Of a stretch of 64,000 bases of DNA, positions 43,025 through 51,499 are shown in pieces. Origin of the DNA: Hydrogenophaga pseudoflava NBRC 102511 (GTDB lineage Bacteria > Pseudomonadota > Gammaproteobacteria > Burkholderiales > Burkholderiaceae_C); NCBI RefSeq assembly GCF_001592285.1, contig NZ_BCWQ01000015.1:62001-126000 (forward strand). Direction: 5' to 3'. A model generated the notes under the pieces. That model was not told where the DNA came from. It was given only the letters and a program-made list of their open reading frames with translations, and ran no database searches. Position 1 is the stretch's first letter, and every line of letters starts with the position of its first letter. Position numbers and translations under genes: made by a program.

Positions 43025-44650
43025 ATGTCAGTTCCCACAACGACGCCCGGACCCATTCACGCGGCGCCGCCGACATCTTCCCTGGCCATCGAATCGCTGG
43101 TGATCGCACTTGTGTTCACCGCCCTTGCGTTCTGGCTGAACGCCAACCAGAGCCTTTCATGGGCCGACGAGGGCTTGCTCTGGTATGGCAGCCAGCAGGT
43201 GCACGCAGGCAACGCTCCCGTGCGCGACTTCTATTCATACGATCCGGGGCGCTACTACTGGACCGCCGCGTTCTACAGGCTGGTGGGCGACCAGAGCTTG
43301 CGAGCCACCCTGTTCGCTGCCACAAGTTTTTCGTGGGTGGCGCTGACGGCCCTTCTGATTTCGCTTGGAAAGTCCGGACTGGCCCGCCCTTGGCGAATCG
43401 TGCTGGCACTCGCCATCACCGTGGCCTTCGCATATCCCCGCCACAAGGTCTTTGACCAGTCGCTGTCGCTGCTGCTGGCCAGCGCGATTCTGCTCGTGCT
43501 CGCCAGGCCCCGGTCGGGTAGATACTGGTTCCTGTTCGGGGTACTGACAGGCCTAGCCGCCTGCATGGGCCGCAACCACGGCGTGTTCTTTGTGGCTGGC
43601 GCCATGCTCACCGGGGGCTACCTTCTGTGGACCGGCGCAGCGGTGCGGCTGGGCACCACCGTTGCAGCGTACGCGCTGGGCACCGCCATCGGATACCTGC
43701 CCGTCCTGGCCCTCTGCGTGGTCGAACCGGGCTTCGGGCCTGCGTTCTGGGAATCGATCCTGCTGACCAGCCAATGGCAGCTCAAGCTGCCGGTCGCGTT
43801 TCCATGGCGCGTCAGCACCGAAGGCCTGCCTGCCCTCCGGGCGCTGCACTTGCGCGTGTTCTCGTGGATGTGTCTGGCCATACCTGGCAGTTACCTGGTC
43901 GCCCTGGCCTGGACTGCAGTCCGGGCACGGCGAGGCACGGCCTCTCCATTGATGCTTTCGATGGCCGCGATGTCCCTGGCTGGTATCCCCTACCTGCATC
44001 AGGCATTTGATCGGGCCGACTTCGACCACTTCGTTCAGGGCGTCCTTCCTGCCTTTGCACTGTTTGTCTGCGTGGCAGCGGCCGCGGCGTCGGGGCGCTG
44101 GCTGCAGGCTGCAGGCCGCGGTTGCGGCATTCTTGCGCTGGGTCTGCTCGTGCTCCTATGGCTCCCGTATGTCCCCCACGTGCGCATGTCGCTGATGGAG
44201 CGACAGGCCCCGGGATCAACCGCGCAGTTCGACATGGACGGAACGAGCTATCGAATCGAGCAGTACCAGGCGAGGCTGCTGACCACGGTGCAGCGCATGG
44301 CCCTCCAGTGCCACGTGAGCGACCGCCAATTCCTGGCCGCCCCCCACTTCCCGGGCCTCTACGCGTTTCTCGGCATCCAGGCGCCCGCCTGGGAAAGCTA
44401 CTATCTTCACAACCGGCCTCAGCCCATGCAGGAGCGGCACCTGCGTGCCATGGGAGAGGTGAAACTGGCGGTTGTGGCGACCGAATCGACCATCGACCAG
44501 CTTGATCGCCTGCTGTTCCGCAACATGCACCCGGCCAGCCAGGAGCTTCTTGACAGTGAATTCGAAAAGTCGCTGTTGCTGGAGTTTCCATATCCCCTCA
44601 CGATTTACACCCGTCCGAAGTCATGCCCAACAACGCCGTCAACTCCCTGA
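43025..44650 (+). CDS. GT-C family membrane glycosyltransferase (gtr-like)
   Basis: 541-residue polytopic membrane protein with about eleven hydrophobic segments. The first periplasmic loop carries WADEGLLWYG (about 41-50), with the acidic pair expected of GT-C enzymes that use polyprenyl-phosphate sugars, and the C-terminal third (about 385-541) is periplasmic. It overlaps the GT2 gene by 28 bases and leads a four-gene cluster. By analogy with gtr systems it is the specific transferase that moves a sugar from undecaprenyl phosphate to a surface glycan. By eye its codons are less GC-rich than those of its neighbours, a possible sign of transfer. Confidence 0.78.
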   Translation: MSVPTTTPGPIHAAPPTSSLAIESLVIALVFTALAFWLNANQSLSWADEGLLWYGSQQVHAGNAPVRDFYSYDPGRYYWTAAFYRLVGDQSLRATLFAATSFSWVALTALLISLGKSGLARPWRIVLALAITVAFAYPRHKVFDQSLSLLLASAILLVLARPRSGRYWFLFGVLTGLAACMGRNHGVFFVAGAMLTGGYLLWTGAAVRLGTTVAAYALGTAIGYLPVLALCVVEPGFGPAFWESILLTSQWQLKLPVAFPWRVSTEGLPALRALHLRVFSWMCLAIPGSYLVALAWTAVRARRGTASPLMLSMAAMSLAGIPYLHQAFDRADFDHFVQGVLPAFALFVCVAAAAASGRWLQAAGRGCGILALGLLVLLWLPYVPHVRMSLMERQAPGSTAQFDMDGTSYRIEQYQARLLTTVQRMALQCHVSDRQFLAAPHFPGLYAFLGIQAPAWESYYLHNRPQPMQERHLRAMGEVKLAVVATESTIDQLDRLLFRNMHPASQELLDSEFEKSLLLEFPYPLTIYTRPKSCPTTPSTP

Positions 44651-45603
44651 CATCCGGTTCGCCAGCTGTCTCCATCGTTGTTCCGGTCTACCGCAGCGCC
44701 CAGATCCTTCCCACGCTGGTGGAAGAAACCCGCCAGGCCATGCAGTCACTGGGGCTTGAAAACCGCTTCGAGATCGTTTTCGTGAACGATGCAAGCCCGG
44801 ACAACAGCTGGGAGACCATCCGCACGATCGCCGCCCAACACTCGTTCGTGCGTGGCCTGCGGCTGCGCAAAAATGTCGGCCAGCACAACGCGCTGATGGC
44901 AGGCCTGCGCCAGTCCCGCGGAGAACTGGTCGTCCTGATGGATGATGATCTGCAGCACCCGCCCCAGGCCATCGGCGCCATGATCGACGCCCTGTCCAAA
45001 GGGTTCGACGTCTGCTACACGCGGTATCGCAACCGCCAGCATGCGACGTGGAAACGCCTCGGAAGCCGATTCAACGATGCCGTCGCGAGCCTCTTGCTCG
45101 ACAAACCCAGGAACCTGTACCTGTCATCGTTCAAGGCCATGCGCCGCCCGGTGGTGGACGAGGTCATCAAGTACGACGGCCCCTTCACCTACCTCGATGG
45201 CCTGATCCTGGGTGTCACTGGCTCGATCACGAGCGTGGACATCGAGCATCGAAGCCGGCTCGAAGGAGCCAGCAATTACACGGTCCGGAAACTGATCTCC
45301 CTCTGGCTGAAAATGGCCACCAGCTTTTCCGTCGCCCCTCTTCGGCTGGCGACCTATCTGGGCTTCCTGCTGTCGGGCATCAGCGTGCTGATGATTCTCT
45401 TTGTGGTGGTTTCCCGCCTGACCCATCCGGATTTCGCGCCAGGGTGGGCCTCGTTGATGGCCGCCATCCTGCTGATCGGAGGCATACAGACCTTCTGCAT
45501 CGGGCTGATCGGCGAGTACCTCGGCAGGACCTATCTGAAGATCAATGGCAAGCCCCAGTACTCCATTGCCGAAGTCACTGACCAACCGGTGCAAGCCCCA
45601 TGA
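44623..45603 (+). CDS. gtrB: GT2 polyprenyl-phosphate glycosyltransferase (GtrB-like)
   Basis: 326-residue enzyme that should load a sugar onto undecaprenyl phosphate on the cytoplasmic face. GT2 signatures: VSIVVPVYRSAQIL (about 16-29), FVNDASPDNSW (about 50-60) and the metal site VLMDDDLQHPP (about 104-114). Two C-terminal membrane segments (about 243-268 and 282-305) match GtrB and ArnC-type proteins. Gene order after the GT-C gene and before a methyltransferase and GtrA supports a bactoprenol-linked glycosylation pathway. The sugar is unknown. Confidence 0.88.
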   Translation: MPNNAVNSLTSGSPAVSIVVPVYRSAQILPTLVEETRQAMQSLGLENRFEIVFVNDASPDNSWETIRTIAAQHSFVRGLRLRKNVGQHNALMAGLRQSRGELVVLMDDDLQHPPQAIGAMIDALSKGFDVCYTRYRNRQHATWKRLGSRFNDAVASLLLDKPRNLYLSSFKAMRRPVVDEVIKYDGPFTYLDGLILGVTGSITSVDIEHRSRLEGASNYTVRKLISLWLKMATSFSVAPLRLATYLGFLLSGISVLMILFVVVSRLTHPDFAPGWASLMAAILLIGGIQTFCIGLIGEYLGRTYLKINGKPQYSIAEVTDQPVQAP

Positions 45604-46274
45604 GTCGCCCCGAATTTGACGAGTTTGCAGGACGCTATGACGAGTTGCTGGCGGGCTCGATGCCGGAAGGTCTCAACGAAGATGCCTATTTCGCCAGCTA
45701 CAAGATCGACCTGGTCGCCAGCCGGCACCCCCGCAACACGGTCCACCGGATTCTGGACTACGGCTGCGGCGAGGGGCGGAGTCTTCCCTACCTGCGCGAC
45801 CGGTATCCAGACGCACAACTCTGGGGTTTCGATGTTTCCGAGCAGTCGATCTCGATGGCATCCCAACGGGTACCGGACGCGAGAGTCTCGGCCGACTGGC
45901 GGGAGATCACGGCCACGCACTTCGACCTGATCATCGCTGCCAACGTTTTTCATCACATCCCGCTGGACGCGCGTGAAGCGGCCCTGAGCGACTGCCGCGA
46001 CGTGCTGGCCCCCGGCGGTTGCCTGTACGTGTTCGAGCACAACCCGTACAACCCGGTCACCCGCCACGTGTTCGAGAACTGCCCGTTCGACGTTCATGCG
46101 GAAATGCTGACGATGCGCCAGACCACCCAACTCGCCACCAACAGCGGTCTGCATATCCTTCACCGGGCATATACCCTGTTTTTTCCCAGGCCCCTGAAGG
46201 TGCTGCGCCCGCTCGAACGTTTCATGGGCAGGCTGCCTCTCGGAGCCCAGTACTATGTACAAATGGGTCGGTGA
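45600..46274 (+). CDS. class I SAM-dependent methyltransferase
   Basis: 224-residue methyltransferase. The SAM site is ILDYGCGEGRSLPYL (about 47-61), followed by WGFDVSEQSISMA (about 72-84) and IIAANVFHHIPLDAREAAL. It starts in an ATGA overlap with the GT2 gene and its 3' end overlaps gtrA by 20 bases, so it is embedded in the gtr-like operon and may methylate the transferred sugar or its lipid-linked form. That role is inferred from position; its basic C-terminal part (YTLFFPRPLKVLRPL) could touch the membrane. Confidence 0.85.
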   Translation: MSRPEFDEFAGRYDELLAGSMPEGLNEDAYFASYKIDLVASRHPRNTVHRILDYGCGEGRSLPYLRDRYPDAQLWGFDVSEQSISMASQRVPDARVSADWREITATHFDLIIAANVFHHIPLDAREAALSDCRDVLAPGGCLYVFEHNPYNPVTRHVFENCPFDVHAEMLTMRQTTQLATNSGLHILHRAYTLFFPRPLKVLRPLERFMGRLPLGAQYYVQMGR

Positions 46275-46673
46275 GCTCAGGCTGCTGCGCCGCTACATCG
46301 GAAGTGGTGCCGTCAATACCCTGGTAGGTGTCGCGGTCATCGTAGGCCTGACCTGGCTCGGCCTGAACCCGTTTCTGGCGAATGCCATCGGCTATGTTGT
46401 GGGCCTGATCACGGGCTACGTGGCATCCCGCTTCTATACCTTCCAGAGCCGAGGACCGGTGGGCCAGGAGACGGCGCGCTACCTGACCGCCTTCGGCGTC
46501 GCTTACGGAATCAACGTCGCCACGCTGCACGTGTTTCTGTCCTTTGTTCCACAGCATCCGGCGGCGGGTCAGGTGCTGGGAGCGGTGGCGTATTCCTCCT
46601 CCATGTATTTGTTCAGCAGGTTTTTTGTTTTCACGCACCGCGACAGGGGTGCTTTGGTAAAATCCAGGCCGCC

Positions 46674-46683
<10 letters not shown>
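46255..46683 (+). CDS. gtrA: GtrA family membrane protein
   Basis: 142-residue membrane protein with four hydrophobic segments (about 16-34, 38-58, 76-95, 103-122), the topology of GtrA/PF04138, thought to flip undecaprenyl-phosphate sugars. LLRRYIGSGAVNTLVGVAVI and ITGYVASRFYTFQS are typical. It completes the GT-C, GT2, methyltransferase, GtrA set. Its final 10 bases, including the TAG stop at 46681-46683, lie inside the 5' end of the tRNA-Ala gene, so the tRNA promoter must be within gtrA. Confidence 0.87.
46658..46663 (+). promoter_or_regulatory. -10 element for tRNA-Ala inside gtrA
   Basis: TAAAAT, 10 bases ahead of the first tRNA base, at the position expected for a tRNA promoter. It lies in the last codons of gtrA. 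No clear -35 is visible. Confidence 0.5.
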
Positions 46684-46749
<66 letters not shown>

Positions 46750-46961
46750 CACCATCACCAAGATCGGCCCACGGCCGATGTCCGGCCTCACATCCGCCAG
46801 CGCCCCCAGACCTTCTGTGGCCTTCGACTGGCCGCCACGTGGTGCCACGCTTTCCGCAAAAACACACCTCGCCAATCAGTGAAAACCCGAAGACTGATAA
46901 AATAATATGATACACACCATATGTGTGCTTTTTTGTTGCCCATCCAAAGGAAGTCCTGTCC
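46750..46961 (+). promoter_or_regulatory. tRNA 3' flank and AT-rich promoter region of the binding-protein gene
   Basis: This gap holds the hairpin at 46763-46779 and then an AT-rich island (about 46890-46935) in otherwise GC-rich DNA. The island contains TAAAAT (46898-46903) and TATGAT (46906-46911) as candidate -10 elements and a small inverted repeat CACAC/GTGTG (46913-46927) followed by T6. I see no gene or integration remnant here. Confidence 0.4.
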
Positions 46962-48146
46962 ATGAACACCGAACTGAAACTGGCCGTGTTGGCCGCCGCT
47001 GTTGCGCTGGCCGCCTGTGGCAAGAAAGAAGAGGCCGCTGCCCCAGCCGCTGAAGCCACCGCACCCGCTGCGGGCGAGCTGGTGGTCCGGATCGGCCACG
47101 TGGGCGCCACCAGTGGCGCGGTGGCCCATCTGGGCAAGGACAACGAAAATGGCGCCCGCCTGGCCATCGAAGAACTCAACGCCGCGGGCGTGAAGATCGG
47201 CAACCAGACCGCCCGCTTCGAGCTGCTGGCCGAAGACGACGCCGCCGATCCCAAGCAGGCCACCGCGGCCGCGCAGAAGCTGGTCGACACCAACGTCAAC
47301 GGCGTGGTCGGTCACCTGACCTCCGGCGCCACGCTGCCGGCCTCGCTCATCTATCACGAGGCCGGCATTCCGCAGATCACCCCCTCGTCCACCAACCCCA
47401 AGTTCACCCGCCAGGGCTTCCCCGGTGCGTTCCGTCTGGTGGCCGACGACACCCAGCAAGGCGGTGCCATGGGTCGCTACACGGTGCAGGGCCTGAAAGC
47501 CAAGACCGTGGCCGTCATCGATGACCGCACCGCCTATGGCCAGGGCCTGGCCGACGAGTTCGAGAAGGCCGCCAAGGCCGCCGGCGCCGAGGTGGTGGGC
47601 CGCGAATACACCAACGACAAGGCCACCGACTTCAACGCCATCCTCACCTCGCTCAAGGACAAGAAGCCGGACGTCATCTTCTTCGGTGGCATGGACGCCG
47701 TGGGCGGCCCGATGCTGCGCCAGATGAAGACGCTGGGCTACACCTCCAAGCTGGTGGGCGGCGACGGCCTGTGCACCGCCGAGATGATCACCCTCTCGGC
47801 CGAGGCCCTGGGCGACGGTCAGGTGTACTGCGTGGAGGCCGGTGGCGTGGACGGGGATGAAGTCGCAGCCAACGACAAGTTCCGCGCCGACTTCAAGGCC
47901 AAGTACGGTGTGGACGTGCAGGCCTACGCCGGCTACGCCTACGACGGCGTGAAGCTGCTGGCCAGCGCCATGCAGGCCGCCGGTTCGGCCGACCCGAAGC
48001 AGTACCTACCCGCGCTCAAGGCCATCCAGTACCAGGGCGCGTCCGGCAAGGTGGTGTTCGACGACAAGGGCGACCGCCAGAACGCCGCACTCACCCTCTA
48101 CACCTTCAAGGCAGGCCAGCGCGAGAAGCTCGCCGTGATCCGCTGA
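46962..48146 (+). CDS. branched-chain amino acid ABC transporter substrate-binding lipoprotein
   Basis: 394-residue periplasmic binding protein of the LivK/Leu-Ile-Val family. A lipoprotein signal ends LAAC (Cys19), unusual for LivK itself, so the protein is probably membrane-tethered. An Ala/Glu/Pro-rich linker (22-42) leads to the two-lobed domain: VRIGHVGATSGAVAHLGKDN (about 47-66), GVVGHLTSGATLPAS and PQITPSSTNP. Start ATG 46962 follows AAAGGAAG. No ABC permease or ATPase is adjacent, so it must use components encoded elsewhere. Ligand specificity within leucine-type amino acids is unknown. A hairpin terminator follows. Confidence 0.9.
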   Translation: MNTELKLAVLAAAVALAACGKKEEAAAPAAEATAPAAGELVVRIGHVGATSGAVAHLGKDNENGARLAIEELNAAGVKIGNQTARFELLAEDDAADPKQATAAAQKLVDTNVNGVVGHLTSGATLPASLIYHEAGIPQITPSSTNPKFTRQGFPGAFRLVADDTQQGGAMGRYTVQGLKAKTVAVIDDRTAYGQGLADEFEKAAKAAGAEVVGREYTNDKATDFNAILTSLKDKKPDVIFFGGMDAVGGPMLRQMKTLGYTSKLVGGDGLCTAEMITLSAEALGDGQVYCVEAGGVDGDEVAANDKFRADFKAKYGVDVQAYAGYAYDGVKLLASAMQAAGSADPKQYLPALKAIQYQGASGKVVFDDKGDRQNAALTLYTFKAGQREKLAVIR

Positions 48147-48155
48147 CCGTCCCCC

Positions 48156-48209
48156 GCGGGTGGCCGGGCAACGGCCCGGGCACCCGCACACCACCCTGAT
48201 CAGGGTTTT
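48156..48209 (+). terminator. double hairpin after the binding-protein gene
   Basis: First hairpin 48156-48187: 13 pairs with one mismatch, GCGGGTG and CCGGGC arms, very stable but without T. Second element: perfect palindrome CCCTGATCAGGG (48194-48205) followed by TTTT. Together they should end transcription. Confidence 0.75.
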
Positions 48210-48222
48210 CCCTTTATCGCCA

Positions 48223-48238
48223 AGTCCTATAGAGGACT
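48223..48238. promoter_or_regulatory. HutC-type GntR operator candidate
   Basis: AGTCCT-ATAG-AGGACT, a 16-bp dyad of the same layout as the DasR/YvoA operator AGTGGTCTAGACCACT (AGT at one end, ACT at the other). It lies 14 bases ahead of the GntR start and contains TATAGA, a possible -10, so bound regulator would block its own promoter. Confidence 0.6.
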
Positions 48239-48239
48239 A

Positions 48240-48259
48240 GAGTTCATACCCATGAACTC
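48240..48259. promoter_or_regulatory. perfect inverted repeat across the gntR start codon
   Basis: GAGTTCAT (48240-48247) and ATGAACTC (48252-48259) are perfect 8-bp arms with a 4-nt spacer; the second arm begins with the start codon. In RNA it would hide the ATG; in DNA it could be a second operator. No Shine-Dalgarno sequence is present. Confidence 0.55.
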
Positions 48260-48992
48260 TTCCCTCCGACTGGTGACATCCCCGGAACCCGGCGTCAGCC
48301 GCTACGCCACGCTGGCACAGGCGCTGCGGGCCCGCGTGGTGGCGGGCGAGTGGTCGCCCGGCTCCGCCCTGCCCGCCGAAAGCCAGCTGGCCAAAGAACA
48401 CGGCGTGGCCCTGGGCACCATGCGCCGCGCGCTGGAACTGCTGGTGGAACAGGGCTTCATCGAGCGCATCCACGGCCGCGGCACCTTCGTCCGCCAGGGG
48501 CTGGCCGGGGCGTCCATGCTGCGCTTCTTCCGTTTCGACAGCGGCACCGGCGAGGTGCCCGTCTCCCGCATCCTGCAGCGCAGCCGGGTCAGCGCCCCGG
48601 CGGCCGTCTCGCGCGCGCTGGGCATCGGCGCCGGCGAGCCGGTGCTGCGCGTGCACCGCCTGCGCCTGATGGCCGAGCAGCCGCGCCTGTTCGAGGAACT
48701 CTGGCTGCCGCTGGACCTGTTCGCGCCGCTGGCCGACGACGACCTGGCGTCCTGGGACGACCTGCTCTATCCCATGTTCGCGCGCAAGCTGCAGGTGCAC
48801 ATCCACCGCGCGCTGGACGACATCGGCTTCGGCCAGCTCAGTGCTGCGCAGGCCCGCCACCTGGGCCTGCCCGCCGGCCACCCCTGCGCGCAGGTGCAGC
48901 GCTCGGCCTACGACCTCTCGGGCCGCTGTGTGGAGCTGCGCATCACGCGCGGCGACGCGCACGCCTTCCACTACACCGTCAACATCACCTGA
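48252..48992 (+). CDS. GntR family regulator, HutC/UTRA type
   Basis: 246-residue transcription regulator. Winged helix about residues 15-80 (GEWSPGSALPAESQLAKEHG, IERIHGRGTFVRQG) and a UTRA ligand domain about 100-240 (VSRALGIGAGEPVLRVHRLRL, FEELWLPLDLF). It stands directly upstream of a Bug receptor and an amidohydrolase gene and probably controls them in response to their substrate. The start at 48252 lacks a ribosome binding site and lies within an inverted repeat. Confidence 0.9.
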   Translation: MNSSLRLVTSPEPGVSRYATLAQALRARVVAGEWSPGSALPAESQLAKEHGVALGTMRRALELLVEQGFIERIHGRGTFVRQGLAGASMLRFFRFDSGTGEVPVSRILQRSRVSAPAAVSRALGIGAGEPVLRVHRLRLMAEQPRLFEELWLPLDLFAPLADDDLASWDDLLYPMFARKLQVHIHRALDDIGFGQLSAAQARHLGLPAGHPCAQVQRSAYDLSGRCVELRITRGDAHAFHYTVNIT

Positions 48993-49002
48993 AGGAGACA
49001 CC

Positions 49003-50010
49003 ATGGTCCACCCGAACCCGCCCGCTCAAGGCTGGATGCCCTCGCGCCGCCACCTCATCGCCTCGGCCGGCGCTGCTCTGGCCGCGCCCTGGATCGGCGC
49101 CCAGGCCCAAGGCAGGATCGCCGGCGGCAAGCCGATCACGCTGGTCGTGTCCTACCCTCCCGGCGGCGGTGCCGACCTCATGGCCCGCACCATCGCACCC
49201 AAGCTGGAAGCCGCGCTGGGCCAGACCGTGGTGGTGGAGAACAAGGCCGGCGCCAGCGGCCAGCTCGCGGCCGGTCACGTGGCCCGCGCCGCGGCCGATG
49301 GCAGCGTGCTGCTGCTGGACGCGTCGTCGTTTGCGGTGAACCCCTCGCTGTTTCCCAGGCTGCCCTATGACACGGCCACCGCCTTCACGCCGCTGGCCGT
49401 GCTGGCTACCTTCCCCAACGTGCTGGTGTGCACGCCGAGCTTCGAGGCGAAAGACGTGAAGGACGTGATCCGCCTGGCCAAGGCCAAGCCGCTGAACTAC
49501 GCCTCCTCCGGCAACGGTTCGGCCCAACACCTGGCCGGCGCCCTGTTCGAGCAGCGTGCGGGCGTGGACCTGACCCACGTGGCTTACCGCGGCGGCGGCC
49601 CGGCCATGAACGACGTGATGGGCGGCCAGGTGCCGCTGTTCTTCGCCAACGTGGCCTCGTCGCTCGGCCACATCAAGGCCGGCAAGCTGCGCCCGCTGGC
49701 CGTCACCAGCCGGCTGCGCGCCCGCTCGCTGCCCGATGTGCCGACCATGGCCGAGGCCGGCGTCAGCGGCTACGAGGTGCTGGAGTGGAACCCCATCCTG
49801 GCGCCCGCCGGTCTGCCGGCCGACGCCAAGGCCACGCTCGTGGCCGGCATCCGCAAGGCGCTGGACGACGCCGAGGTGCTGGGCCGCATCCGCCAGCTGG
49901 GCGGCGACGTGTTCGCCGACGCCAGCCAGCAGAGCGCCGGTCAGTTCATTGCGGCCCAGCAGGCGCTGTGGGCCAAGGTGATCAAGGACCGCAACATCAC
50001 CACCGGATGA
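49003..50010 (+). CDS. tripartite tricarboxylate transporter binding protein (Bug)
   Basis: Periplasmic solute receptor of the TTT/Bug family, 335 residues. Start ATG 49003 after GAAGGAGACACC. Signal region with RR (PSRRHLIASAGAALAAPWIG) suggests Tat export. Family motifs: ITLVVSYPPGGGADLMARTIAPKL split across the first strand and helix, VVVENKAGASGQLAAG, and YASSGNGSAQHLAG. It follows the UTRA regulator by 10 bases and overlaps the amidohydrolase start (ATGA), forming a three-gene unit. No membrane subunits are in this unit; tctBA lies 4 kb downstream. Ligand unknown, probably a carboxylate. Confidence 0.88.
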   Translation: MVHPNPPAQGWMPSRRHLIASAGAALAAPWIGAQAQGRIAGGKPITLVVSYPPGGGADLMARTIAPKLEAALGQTVVVENKAGASGQLAAGHVARAAADGSVLLLDASSFAVNPSLFPRLPYDTATAFTPLAVLATFPNVLVCTPSFEAKDVKDVIRLAKAKPLNYASSGNGSAQHLAGALFEQRAGVDLTHVAYRGGGPAMNDVMGGQVPLFFANVASSLGHIKAGKLRPLAVTSRLRARSLPDVPTMAEAGVSGYEVLEWNPILAPAGLPADAKATLVAGIRKALDDAEVLGRIRQLGGDVFADASQQSAGQFIAAQQALWAKVIKDRNITTG

Positions 50011-50810
50011 GCGCACACACGAACCACATCCCAACGGGCTGGGACGGCCATGTGCACGTGTTCGACCCCGCGCACCCGGCACAGGCCGGCCATTACCGGC
50101 CGGTGCTGCGCGACCTGCCCGAGATCGAACAGGCCGCGGCCCCGCTGGGCGTAGGGCACCTCGTGCTGGTGCAGCCCAGCGTCTACGGCACCGACAACGC
50201 GCTGATCCTGCGCGCGCTGGCCCGCGAGCCGGGCCGCCACCGCGGCGTGGCCGTGGTGGACACCACCGTGACCGACGCCGAGCTCGACACCATGCACGCA
50301 CTCGGCGTGCGCGGCGTGCGCTTCAACCTGGTCTCGCCGGTCGGCAACGGGCCCGAGGCCTTTCGCGCGCTCGCTCCGCGGCTGAAGGCGCGCGGCTGGC
50401 ACGTGCAGTGGTACGCGCGGCACGACCAGCTCGCCACCATCGCCGACCTGCACGCCGGCAGCGGCCTCACCGCCGTGCTCGACCATCTGGCCGGCCTGCA
50501 CGCCGGCGTCGCTGAAGACGACCCCGCGTGGATGGCACTGCAGCAACTGGCCGACCAGGGCGCCTGGGTCAAGCTCTCGGGCTGGTACCGGCTGCAGGCG
50601 CAGGCGCCCTACGACGCACTGGATGACCACATCCGCCGCGTGGCGCAGACCCTGGGCGAGCGCCTGGTCTGGGGGTCCGACTGGCCGCACACCGCGTTCG
50701 CCCCCGACGCCCTGCCGCCCTACGACAGCGTCTGGCACCCCGTGGTGCAGGCGCTGGGCGAGGCCCGCGCCGCCAGCGTGCGCAAGGCCGGCGCCTTGCT
50801 CTACGCCTGA
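50007..50810 (+). CDS. amidohydrolase family protein (2-pyrone-4,6-dicarboxylate hydrolase-like)
   Basis: 267-residue TIM-barrel metal hydrolase of the amidohydrolase-2 group, start ATG 50007 overlapping the Bug stop. The first strand carries WDGHVHVFDP (His-x-His, about residues 12-21), a later strand TAVLDHLAG, and the final strand WGSDWPHT with the catalytic Asp. These features match 2-pyrone-4,6-dicarboxylate lactonase (LigI) and related lactonases. Coupled to a Bug receptor and a UTRA regulator, it probably opens the imported carboxylate or lactone. Exact substrate not readable. Confidence 0.82.
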   Translation: MSAHTNHIPTGWDGHVHVFDPAHPAQAGHYRPVLRDLPEIEQAAAPLGVGHLVLVQPSVYGTDNALILRALAREPGRHRGVAVVDTTVTDAELDTMHALGVRGVRFNLVSPVGNGPEAFRALAPRLKARGWHVQWYARHDQLATIADLHAGSGLTAVLDHLAGLHAGVAEDDPAWMALQQLADQGAWVKLSGWYRLQAQAPYDALDDHIRRVAQTLGERLVWGSDWPHTAFAPDALPPYDSVWHPVVQALGEARAASVRKAGALLYA

Positions 50811-50830
50811 TCCGCAGCGAGACTCGCGCC

Positions 50831-51499
50831 ATGCGCATCCTGCTTGCCGAAGACGAAACCGAACTGGGCACCTGGCTGGTCAAGGCCCTGGGCCAGAACG
50901 ACTTCCAGGTCGACTGGGTGAACGACGGCCGCCTGGTGCGCCGCAGCCTCAAGGCCACGAAGTACGACGCGCTCATCCTCGACCTGGGCCTGCCCGGCCT
51001 GGGCGGGCACGATGTGCTGACCGACCTGCGCGAGGCCGACGAGCGTCTGCCGGTGCTGATCCTCACCGCGCGCGATTCGCTGATGGAGCGGGTCAACTGC
51101 CTGCACGGCGGCGCCGACGACTTCCTCGCCAAACCCTTCGACGTGGCGGAGCTGGAGGCGCGGCTGGTCGCGCTGATCCGCCGCTCGCGCGGGCAGGAGC
51201 ACCCGCGCTTTGCCTGCGGGCCGCTGAGCTACGACAGCGTGGCCAAGCAGTTCCGCCTGCAGCACGAGGTGCTGAGCCTCACGCCGCGTGAACACGCGGT
51301 GCTGCGCGCCCTCATCCAGCACCCAGGGGAGCCGCTGTCCAAGCGCGAGTTGCTGGAGCGCGTGTTCTCCGACGAGCAGGACGTGAACCCCGAGGCCATC
51401 GAGGTGCTGATCCACCGCCTGCGCAAGCGGCTGGAGACCTCGCCGGTGCGCATCGCCACCCTGCGCGGGCTGGGCTACCAGCTCGAAAGCACACCGTGA
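50831..51499 (+). CDS. tctD: OmpR-family response regulator
   Basis: 222-residue regulator. Receiver domain 1-120 with acidic pocket (AEDE, residues 6-9), phospho-acceptor Asp51 (LILDLGLPGLGG) and Lys in DDFLAKPF. C-terminal OmpR winged helix about 127-220 (LTPREHAVLRALIQHPGEP, NPEAIEVLIHRLRKRL). It lies directly upstream of its kinase and of tctCBA, as in known tctDE loci where TctD activates citrate/tricarboxylate uptake. An 11-bp direct repeat ahead of tctC is a plausible binding site. Confidence 0.9.
   Translation: MRILLAEDETELGTWLVKALGQNDFQVDWVNDGRLVRRSLKATKYDALILDLGLPGLGGHDVLTDLREADERLPVLILTARDSLMERVNCLHGGADDFLAKPFDVAELEARLVALIRRSRGQEHPRFACGPLSYDSVAKQFRLQHEVLSLTPREHAVLRALIQHPGEPLSKRELLERVFSDEQDVNPEAIEVLIHRLRKRLETSPVRIATLRGLGYQLESTP

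Noticed and set aside
46763..46779. Hairpin after tRNA-Ala as an intrinsic terminator or att remnant
   Set aside because: No T tract follows, and I find no repeat of the tRNA end or integrase nearby.
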